64,000 bases of DNA from positions 35,293,822 through 35,357,821 of the forward strand of contig NC_079891.1 of assembly GCF_024868665.1 (NCBI RefSeq). Reading direction: 5' to 3'. A program made the translations under genes and the position numbers. This DNA is from Triplophysa rosa (Eukaryota; Chordata; Actinopteri; Cypriniformes; Nemacheilidae). The first letter of the stretch is position 1, and each line of letters begins with the position of its first letter. Shown piece after piece: positions 51,107-64,000 of this stretch. The notes beneath the pieces are model-generated. The model saw only the letters and a program-made list of their open reading frames with translations, had not been told where the DNA came from and made no database searches.

Positions 51107-51856
51107 ATCACAGCTCCTCACAATCTCTTCTTCCTCCATCGTCCCATTGGCGTTTGCGTGTGATGCTGATGCTGCGAGCAGAGTTCCGGGGTCTTGCTCC
51201 TCAGTCGAGTTCTGACAGGTTCTGCTCCTGTCATACAGCTCCTCTAGAGCTTCTGCTTCACCGTGACGCTTTCTCTTTCCCATACGAGCATCCAGGAACG
51301 AGATTTCTCTGTGTGCCCAGTAATGCAGGCATCGCCCCCCTTCTTCATTCCTTAGATTGCATTCTACCACTGTTGATGAAAAGCGAGAAAACAGAAATTA
51401 TACTGGTGTCCATTCCAAATACCATTATGAATCATATGTTTACCATTACAAAACTAGTAGTAAATAAACCAGTAGTTTTTTTCCCAGAAGGATTTAATGG
51501 TATTCTATTGGTTCCTTCCAATCCAGAACCACAGAGACCATTATAGATTCCATTCAGACCGATACAAATCCCATCATAACCATTAAACTCGTTAGGATTT
51601 CTATGGTGATTCAATTCTTTTCAACAGGGACCAAGTCAAGAGCATGATATTAACAGGTTTGAAAACAAATCAACAAGCATCGCATCTCGAGCGCAAAGGC
51701 GCGCGTTATTTTGACGCACTGACCAGAGAGACCGATAGACGCGGCGACCTCGCGCCACGCTTTCCTCCGCTCGGATCTGCGGTAGTGATGCAGAGACACG
51801 TTATAAAGGAACGGGTACGAGCACACGGCTTGAAAAAATTCCTCCGTATCTGCCAT
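50957..51856 (-). CDS. MADF-BESS domain protein (copy B, truncated MADF)
   Basis: Tandem paralogue of copy A. Two exons join in frame: 51856-51724 and 51369-50957, for 181 residues. Exon 1 aligns well (FFQAVCSYPFLYN, RRKAWREVAASIGLS, one residue shorter). Exon 2 lacks about 18 residues of the third MADF helix region: where copy A has KRRWKTIRDRYIRERRLCKL, copy B goes from VVEC through NLRNEE to GGRCLHYWAHREISFLD. The central linker is much shorter and unrelated. The last 46 residues are identical to copy A. Splice sites and frame are intact, so it may be expressed, but DNA binding by this MADF is doubtful. It could be a regulator that keeps only the BESS contact, or an early pseudogene. Confidence 0.75.
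51430..51625. repeat. Dispersed repeat family, copy 2 (intron of MADF copy B)
   Basis: Same motif order as 20045-20250 ('ggatttaatggtattctattgg', 'agaccattatagattccatt', 'aaccgatacaaatcccat'-like, 'gttaggatttct'). Confidence 0.6.
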
Positions 51857-52521
51857 TGAATTGATCGAGGTGCCGCAAGACGCGTGGATAGGGTCGCGCT
51901 TCCGGAACGGCACAGACGCGTCAGAAATGAGCGACATGCGGGGGCGTCTCCTGCGTTATTGGACGCAGAGGAACTCATTCGTGATGGTCTTGTATTGCTG
52001 TACGACAAAATGTCCTAAACCCCGATTTATTACAAACAAGTATGGATGTAAACACATTAAAACATTGCTGTAATTATTGCACCATGTTTTGGGCGGATTA
52101 GTATTCGTGTGACCGTAGCTGTAATGATTTTTATAGCCTACTAATTAATGTAAAACATTTTAAGATGTCATTTTGAACCTTATAGTATTCAAGAAGACGG
52201 GTTTACTACTGTTTATCAGTTTCCTACGGTTTATCTATTACTAATTTATAGCCTACAGTATATTATAGTAATTATAATATACTATTTAATGATAAATAAA
52301 TGATTAAAATCAGCGCGAGAAGAGGTCGCCGTCCCTCACCTTTACCTTTTGCGATGATAACTAGACGCATATACTATAGTAAATACTATGCAGTGCGCAT
52401 CCACCTAATGAGACACGGTAGGCAGGAGTAATGTGACGCAATGTTCACGTCACACACGGAAGTGTGGGTGTAGATAGAGCTGAATAGCTGTTTATTTCTC
52501 AGCACACGTGCAAAGAGCATA
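51857..52521. promoter_or_regulatory. Divergent promoter region between MADF copy B and elac1
   Basis: The two genes start head to head with 665 bp between ATGs. The copy B end is GC-rich; near elac1 an ETS-like acggaagtg lies at about 52456. No TATA box is obvious. A shared bidirectional promoter is inferred from layout only. Confidence 0.45.
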
Positions 52522-55500
52522 ATGTCTATGGATATCACCATCCTCGGTAGCGGGAGCGCGTACCCGTCTCCTCATCGCGGCGCGTCCGCGCTAGTTTTAA
52601 GGACTGAAGGTGAAAACTGGCTGTTTGACTGTGGAGAGGGAACACAGACTCAGTTCATGAGAAGTCAACTCAAAGCAAGTTAGTTGTTCTCTCTTACTGT
52701 GTCTTTTCAGATAGATCAACGTTTCAGTCATGATTCATTATCGGGTGTCCAGCAGACAGTAGTGGCCAAAAATGATGTTTATCTGACAAAATTATTTGTC
52801 ACAAAGGCAAACCACTAAAAACGCATAAGAAAAACAAAAAAAAACGTAGAGTAAATTAAACAAACATCGAGTAGTCTTGACCAGGGACGTATCTAGGATA
52901 TAAAACCATCAGGGGCTGAGCCTAAAACATTAGGGGCTAATGTAGGGAATTTGGATTAGGTTGTAAGGGTATTCTTTTCAAGGAAAATATGCTTTGCGTT
53001 AACTTTTTTATGCAATATAGTTTATTAGCAAACACAAAATATTTTCAGAATATATTTGAAATATATCATATAATATATGTATAAAAATGTAAACCCTATT
53101 AAAAGAATGCCCAAAACATAGATATAAGCAACTGCTGATGAGACTATCAAGGTATCCAGTAGGTAATCCATGTCATTACATTTCATTTTCTTTATTTCCA
53201 CAAACATGAATGTCTATTTTTTATGTAAATACTTAATTTTGAAAAAAAAGCATATGGTGATGTTTGTAATGCCTTAGTGCTTTCACGTTTTATGTATTTA
53301 TATGAATAGAAATACTTAATAACTATAATTGAACATGCTTAACCTAATATAAAAAAAAGGAAGGTTTTGAAGTAAATTTTTAAGCAAACACAAACAGTCA
53401 GTGGCCTAATAACTGCTGGTGTGATTGACAGTTCAATATTAGGCTGCTGGCACTTTAAGACTTGCGGTAAAGCGCGGATCCAGTGATACACTACACGTCC
53501 CAAAAAGTTTCTCCCAAAACTGTTTACTTCATACCCGATTGTGTTTAAACAAACTCGACGGACATTTTGACATAATTCTATGTGTATTTGACCATTCAAG
53601 CAATAAGCCTGAAAGACAAGATTCGCGCGCTGACGAGAAGCGTTCGCTGAAGGATGATGTTTTTTTACAAGGAATACAACACAGTATTGCTCCACTACGC
53701 TGTCATATTAGGATATTATCGCTTCGCCCGGTCCTTGGCACTTATGTGAGGCAGCAGCAGGTAAGAAAGGATCACACAGACCACTCACTGACCTCACATG
53801 CGCGACAGACAACATCTGTGCATTATCCTCGTAAAACCTTTCTTCGTCTTCTGCCAAAATGAAAGAAGATTTGTTTGTTTTTTGGCACACGCCATTGCCG
53901 TTCTGTAGTCTTCTCTGCCCTCACACTGTTATATTTAATTTTGTCGAGCAGCTCAACTGCATGGTGATGTTCTAGGATAGGTTGAAATTAGTGATGATGG
54001 ATCGTTCGTAACTCGGGAAGAACGAGTCGTCTCGGGGAGTGATTCGTTCAGTCGCGCATGCGCATTGCGCAACATTCTATGGGTCCTGTAAGAACGAACG
54101 ACTCAAACCCGAAGACTCGGGAGGTGAACTAATCAATTCTCTTTCCGGCTCTGACTGCATTGGTTTAGCTTACGAAGCTGTCACGTGATGAACGAACGAG
54201 TCAAACCCGAGGACTTGTCAGATAAGAGGTGTGGTGAGCTAATCATAAACTAAAGACCCAGGTAAACAATGAATTAATCTTTTCTGTTTCTTATAACGTT
54301 ATAGTTTTGTGTTGTTTGTAACGTGATCAACGTTTGCATAAGTAGTAGATGTGTTAGGAAAGTAACATGTTACATTTGAATTATATTTTGCTAAAATGAA
54401 CGAAATGAAACGATATCACTCAAAAAAAGATTCGTTCATTTTGCTGAACGAGACTCAAAGGTCCGAGTCAGTAAAATGATCCGAACTTCCCTCATCAGCC
54501 ACGTTGTGTGTGTAAGCCGATGGTGTGCGTTTGTGTGTGTCAGACTCGGCGCGTGTGGGAGAGAGGCTGCAGTCAGCGTCGTGTACAACAGCGTCAACAG
54601 CGAATTTTAAACGTCAGTTACTGAATTCCTATTATTATATTTCCAGGACAAAACATTCGGGGCTAGATTACAAACAATCGGGGCTAAGCTGAATTCTTCT
54701 CAAAGCTGCTTCCGTTTTTATTTCAACCACAACTACACAACATGCATAGAAAGTCTTGAATTCATCTTTCAATATGTTTGAATAAAAGATGAAGATGACA
54801 AATTCCCAAAGGCGGTCTTGTGCTTAAAGGAGTCATTCGCCGGAAGTACGTGTTTTTCTGTGTCTTTGGTGTGTTATAAGTTGCCCATGCATGTATTAGA
54901 CATGTGAAATTGCAAAAATTTAAGTGTCGGAACAAAAGATGTATTTTATCTAGAAGCGAATGCTCACCCAGACCTGCCTGAAACACCTCGTGTAACCACA
55001 CCCCCACAAATCTACGTCAGCTCGTGGAGTGATTTGACTAAAACCGCCCAAATGTATACGCAAGTAAGGTGGGCGTACCTGTCAGTACAATTGCTTTGAA
55101 ACCTGATGTTCCGAACATGGTCAGAGGCGTTACATTTCCCTCACACAATTGCAGTATTCCACCAATCACTACGCAATAGTGAACTGGCCAATCATAGCAC
55201 ACCTCGCTTTTCAGAGCCATGAGCTTTGTAAAATATCCTCGCGTTTCAGAGAGGCGGGGCTAAGAGGAGATACAAACATGCACGGTATGTGGAAAATACA
55301 GCGTTTTTTATCCTTAAATCGTGTTTACACATTGTAATACATCTAAAGCAAACAATAATATTCGTTTTAGCCGAGTAAAATGACCCCTTTAAGATGCCCT
55401 TGTGTGCAATACCACCACTGGTCGCCAGAGGCAGCGCCTGAACTTCTATAGAATAAAACGCGCTTTTCATAAAAACACTTTTACTATTTTTCATTTTATT

Positions 55501-56822
55501 GTATATTTATTTGATGCATTCAAAGAAATATGGAGGAAAACAAACCAAAAATATGTCTCAGATTTATTTTTTATGCTCATAAATATGGTGGAATATGTAA
55601 CAAATGATCGGTTTATTTGTTTTTCCGTTTTGAAAACAAAAACAAATAAACGAATTATCCGAAGGTACACCGACCGACATAAATTTGTTATTCCTAAATG
55701 TGGAAAATGGTGAAAATAAAAAATGAGTCACAATGTCTAATCATTTAGTTTCTGTCGTGTTTATGGCTTTTCACTCTTAAAGCGTTCTCTCTATAGGCAA
55801 AATCAACAAAGTCTTCATATCTCATCTCCATGGCGATCATGTCTTTGGTCTTCCTGGATTACTGTGCACCATCAGTCTGAACTTGAACCCTCAGCCGGAT
55901 CAGCCTGTGTCCTGCGTGGACATTTACGGCCCGCGAGGATTAAAGCTCTTCTTGCGTGTGGCGTTGACGCTGTCGAGCTCTCAGCTGCTGTTCCCGTATG
56001 CTGTTCATGAGCTGGAGACATCAGATGACCAGTGTCCTGAGGAGGGACGTCTCAGTCCCGCGCTGACCACGAGCGGTGATGCGCTTCACCCGCAGGAGCG
56101 GCCTGGCAGAACCATACAGCTGGAGCCCGACACTGACTGTTATAACCTCATTGACGACAAACAGTTTGTGGTGAAGGCCTTCAGGTTATATCACAGAGTT
56201 TCATCGTTCGGGTTCTCCGTGGACGAGAAAGAACGTCCAGGACGCCTCAACACTGACCTGCTGAAAGAACTAGGTAACTCATTCAAAGGTCAAAATGTTT
56301 TTCTTAAAGAAGTCATGAGATTTGAGCGAAACTTTGCCTCTTGCAGGTTTAAAGCCGGGACCTCTCTATGGACGTCTGAAGAACGGAGAATCCGTCACGC
56401 TCGAGAACGGGCGCGTATTAACCGCCGGTGAGGTGCTGGAGCCGCCTCTGAAGGGCCGCAAAGTTTGCGTGTTTGGGGACTGTAGTGCGCCGTTGGGGGA
56501 GGGGTTTAAAAGGGCGTGTCAGGGAGCCGACGTGCTAGTGCACGAGGCCACGCTGGAGGATGGGCAGCGCGATAAGGCCCTTGAACATGGGCACAGTACG
56601 CCTGGCATGGCTGCTGGGGTGGCGCTGGCCTGCGGGGCTCGAACCCTGGTGCTTCACCACTTCAGTCAACGCTACAAACCTGAAGCGCTGCGACGGGACG
56701 GAGAGGATGACGTAACGGAGCTCAGGTGCCAGGCGGAGCGTGTGCTGCAGGGGTCAGGGACACAGGTCGTTCTGGCCGAAGACTTTCTCATGCTGCCTAT
56801 AGCACTGAAAAGGAATTTGTAG
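52522..56822 (+). CDS. elac1: Zinc phosphodiesterase ELAC1 (short tRNase Z)
   Basis: Metallo-beta-lactamase-fold endonuclease that cuts or repairs tRNA 3' ends. Three exons join in frame: 52522-52678, 55797-56273 and 56347-56822, for 369 residues (human 363, also three coding exons). The start MSMDITILGSGSAYPSP matches the family. The metal-binding HxHxDH motif is in FISHLHGDHVFGLPG at the start of exon 2. Further signature residues follow: FGDCS, VHEATL, EHGHST and LHHFSQRYKP. All expected zinc ligands are visible, so it should be active. Intron 1 is 3.1 kb and full of transposons. smad4 lies downstream on the same strand, as in human. AATAAA at 56858-56863 is the likely 3' end. Confidence 0.97.
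53989..54497. mobile_element. Inverted-repeat MITE in elac1 intron 1
   Basis: Left end 'tgatgatggatcgttcgtaac', right end 'aaatgatccgaacttccctcatca', with many internal 'gaacgaacgactc' words. It sits within a larger repeat-rich stretch (about 52880-54700) whose ends share 'ggggcta(a/g)' words. Confidence 0.6.
54823..55393. mobile_element. MITE with 'cttaaagg.gtcatt' ends in elac1 intron 1
   Basis: Left end cttaaaggagtcattcgcc and right end gtaaaatgacccctttaag are inverted. The body has no frame with recognisable domains. Confidence 0.75.
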
Positions 56823-56857
56823 GATGCTCATAGTCATGTTTTAATATGTTTTTAGTA

Positions 56858-56863
56858 AATAAA
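56858..56863 (+). terminator. elac1 poly(A) signal
   Basis: AATAAA 36 bp after the elac1 stop codon. Confidence 0.8.
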
Positions 56864-57153
56864 ATTTTAGCACGTTATGGAGTGTTGATTCAGAGTTGAA
56901 TGACTTTTGACCAGCGGTATTGGCTCTTTTATGATCCACATTGCAGCTTGTTTATGTTAAGAACCAACGGCTTAAACAGCAAACTGTCTGACTGACATAA
57001 GAAACAACACGCAGCAAAAAAACTTTCATGTGCTTTATAGGGATGGGTTTATGTGTCATAGATTGTAACTTACCACAATAGTGTGTACTCGTATTAAAAA
57101 TACGAATTCTAGTGGTTTCTATTACAAATACAATTATAAACTGTCAGCCGTAT

Positions 57154-57552
57154 AAAGTCCCCGTGAACCGGAAGTTGCGATCGGTTTCGCTTTCGTATGA
57201 TGACGCATTTCCGACTGAAATGGAATTTCTAATGAGAAAAACAGTGGGCGTGGCTATCGTCTTTCTCTGCGATTTAATTGGATGTATAAAACATCCATTG
57301 CATTTTGAAAAGGCACTGGCAGCAGACTGACAGTTGAAGGGGAAGAGTTAACGGATGCTCCGCCAAAGCCGTCTAAACTAAGATGGATAGTCATTACAGG
57401 AAGGAAGTGCATTTTCAGATTTTAACTCAAGATTATGACGGCACTAGAATTTTAAAAAGAGAATGACCCACATTGATAAACTATTTACAGTAAACGCTGC
57501 AATATTTCATGAAAAATTAGGTATTGTCATATTTTTATTTCACTGGGACTTT
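57154..57552 (-). mobile_element. MITE with 'aaagtccc' ends (copy 2)
   Basis: Reverse-oriented relative of 5865-6242: begins aaagtccccgtgaac and ends ttcactgggacttta. Confidence 0.75.
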
Positions 57553-57604
57553 AACATCAAAAACGTTTTAAATGTCTTTATGAGGTGCGTTTTGAGTCTT
57601 ATTT

Positions 57605-57765
57605 TAGGAGGATTTAATGTTGGTAGCCTACATTACAAGTAACGTTACATACCCACAGACACCACCAATACAGTTTCCATTAAAACCAATTCCCACTATA
57701 TAACCATTACATTCGTTAGAATTTAACTGATGGTTCCTGTTGTTTTCTTCAGCTGGGACACAATT
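57605..57765. repeat. Dispersed repeat family, copy 3
   Basis: Shorter copy of the family at 20045 and 51430 ('tttccattaaaacc', 'accattacattcgttagaattt'). Confidence 0.5.
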
Positions 57766-57849
57766 ATAAAAAAATGCGTAAGAATGTTCAGAATTTATTT
57801 TTGTTAGCATGTAAATCAGCCTTCTAGCTCACGAGCAGCCTGTGTGGGC

Positions 57850-57946
57850 GGGGCCTAATCGTGCATCCAGACTGGCGTCTCTCTGGCGACGAGTTCGTCA
57901 CTACGTTTACGCAAAGAAGGGGCCCGTTGCCTTTGCGCCATGAATC
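57850..57946 (+). other. smad4: Probable smad4 non-coding first exon
   Basis: GC-richer sequence ending in a good donor (gaatc|gtgagtg, gt at 57947). The next exon begins after tttttttag at 58581 and carries 112 nt of 5' UTR before the ATG at 58693. The transcript start is not defined by sequence. An ATG near 57940 inside this exon is probably an upstream start. Confidence 0.55.
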
Positions 57947-58424
57947 GTGAGTGTTTCCCTTCTTATCTTTGTTTTTACTCTTTATTTTTATCATTTATGT
58001 CTTTACTATAGTACTAATATAAACGCTTTATTCGTACGTTATATGAGAACGTGTGCGTGCGTGAGTTAGCCAGCTAGCCCGTTAGCCTCACGGTGAAGTC
58101 CGTGTATTGTCACAGAGTGAAATGTGATTTATTATTGCTCGGTAAGTTATGATATTTCACTGTGTTTTATAACGATTATGACTCATATAATGTCCTCTCA
58201 ATGTGTATCTAATGTATTTATAGCTCAGGATGAGTTCATTGGGTTGGTATGTGCGTCCATCATTACTTTGTCTTTGCCAAAAAAACAAAATGCTAATTAA
58301 ACATATGAATCACGTGAAATTTGTCTTTGTATAAAATAATTCAATTGCGCTGTCTGTCAAATGTAATGTTATTTGCTTCAGTACAGTATACAACTGTACA
58401 TCTGTTAACATTTATGCATTTGGC

Positions 58425-58525
58425 AGCTGCTTTCATGCTTTCGCTTCACTTTTATCCTAAATGTTCCCTGGGACTCAAACCCATGACCTCGCAATTCTCT
58501 CCTGAGCTACAAAAACACCATTTTT
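58425..58525 (-). mobile_element. tRNA-derived SINE scrap in smad4 5' intron
   Basis: The plus-strand words 'catttggcagctgctttc' and 'tgggactcaaacccatgacc' are the reverse of a fish SINE tail and B-box. Confidence 0.55.
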
Positions 58526-58692
58526 GACCAAAGTATAGTAAGAAAGCTGTAAATGATCTCTTCCCCTCTGTTTTTTTTAGGCTGGTGTGGTGCACGTCTG
58601 GTTATACAGGAGTAAAGACGGAAGCTGAGAAGGAGGTTTTAAAGGACACTGATTTGTTTCTTCTCACCTGTGGTTGACTGTGTTCCAGCAGA

Positions 58693-63135
<4,443 letters not shown>

Positions 63136-64000
63136 TGCTAAAACCTTTATAACTTTCCCCAGTTATGACCTCTGACCCTACCCATGACAGATTTGTCACG
63201 CCTCTTTATATGCATCACACTGTTGAAAACCAGCAATACAACAACACTCTAATCCCGTTACATCAGACAGGACTGTTTCTCAAACCACTGCGAAATGACA
63301 CTTTAAACACTTAAGACTTTTGTGTTTGATGTTCAAACAATCTTGGAAGACTTTTATATTGCATTTCATCAAGATTTGTCTTAACATACAGTGGTGTCAC
63401 TCCTCTTAATCAGCTTTCAATCATGAAACATAAGGTCAGTGAATTTCAGCATACTGTAAATAATTTGTGCGATGGATTATGGAAGTAAAGGGACAATTTA
63501 TGTACAACAGGCGTCACCATCAGTTTACACAGAAATTCTTTGCATTGTGTACATGGTCAGAATGTTGTTCTTTGTGTTTTTACTCTTTTACTTTATTTTT
63601 GTAAAGCTAATGTTCACTTGTTTGTATCAAAATGTATTGTATGCTTGTACTTTATGACTGCATAAGGGCTTTGTCTCAATATTATCAATCTATTCTTTGT
63701 TTCTTGTGCTGATTCTCTCAGAGATCAGACAGATGGACCTTCATACATTATTAATGGTGAGCACTGTTAGCACAAAAGGAAATATGAATTCTTAAGATGC
63801 TCCCGAAGGTATAACGTCTTTGATGTAGAATCCCAGCACAGTTGGGATAGATCAACCATCTGTTTTACTGAATAAACGCCCGTTCACATTCAAAAACAAC
63901 AATTATTCTAGCATCCATCCCAATGACAATAACATGATGTTTATTTTTAGCCCTCTAAATTCAAATGGATTTTGATTGGCTGTCAATGTTTTATCGTTCA
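63136..64000 (+). other. smad4 3' UTR
   Basis: Unique T-rich sequence after the stop. AATAAA at 63871-63876 is the best poly(A) signal, giving a 3' UTR of about 750 bp. No other gene seen to the window end. Confidence 0.6.
63871..63876 (+). terminator. smad4 poly(A) signal
   Basis: AATAAA in 'ttactgaataaacgccc', the only well-placed signal between the smad4 stop and the window end. Confidence 0.55.

Larger units (their letters stand above)
56864..57849. other. elac1-smad4 intergenic region
   Basis: Holds the second 'aaagtccc' MITE and a third dispersed-repeat copy (57605-57765). No gene seen. Confidence 0.55.

Overview
This window is nuclear DNA from a teleost fish, most likely a cyprinid or close relative. 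The genes are vertebrate genes with many introns, one of them a vasotocin precursor, and the space between exons is packed with fish-type DNA transposons, MITEs, SINE relics and CA/GT microsatellites. Nothing prokaryotic or plasmid-like is present. Gene identities come from reading protein motifs by eye; no database was searched.

Layout, left to right. 2304-9890 (+) is the 3' half of fubp3 (KH3, KH4 and the tyrosine-motif tail). 15092-19854 (+) is a complete prdm12 in 5 exons. 23446-24645 (+) is a complete vasotocin gene (avp) in 3 exons. 25196-39849 (-) is a complete ythdc2, for which I place 29 coding exons. 42633-44993 (-) is a short goosecoid-family homeobox gene, probably gsc2. 48094-49955 and 50957-51856 (-) are two tandem MADF-BESS genes. 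52522-56822 (+) is a complete elac1 (short tRNase Z). 58693-63135 (+) is a complete smad4 with a separate non-coding first exon near 57850-57946.

Context. fubp3-prdm12 and elac1-smad4 are each neighbours in human (9q34 and 18q21), so both pairs are ancient linkages. avp, ythdc2, the goosecoid gene and the MADF pair lie between them here. The genes do not form one pathway; they cover RNA binding and decay (fubp3, ythdc2), tRNA 3' processing (elac1), sensory-neuron fate (prdm12), a neurohypophysial hormone (avp), and developmental transcription or signalling (gsc2-like, MADF-BESS, smad4).

Main points for a second look: (1) an exactly duplicated fubp3 exon whose copy boundary falls on a hAT terminus and whose other end is a single N, probably a false duplication around a polymorphic insertion; (2) a 152-bp block identical between two otherwise diverged MADF-BESS paralogues, suggesting gene conversion, with the second copy missing part of its MADF domain; (3) a two-base shortfall at the end of a ythdc2 helicase exon; (4) three GC-AG introns in three genes; (5) a hairpin-rich array inside a terminal-inverted-repeat element in the ythdc2 5' intron; (6) a three-level nested transposon in another ythdc2 intron; (7) avp and ythdc2 ending tail to tail with poly(A) signals about 75 bp apart. 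I found no convincing new multi-gene system.
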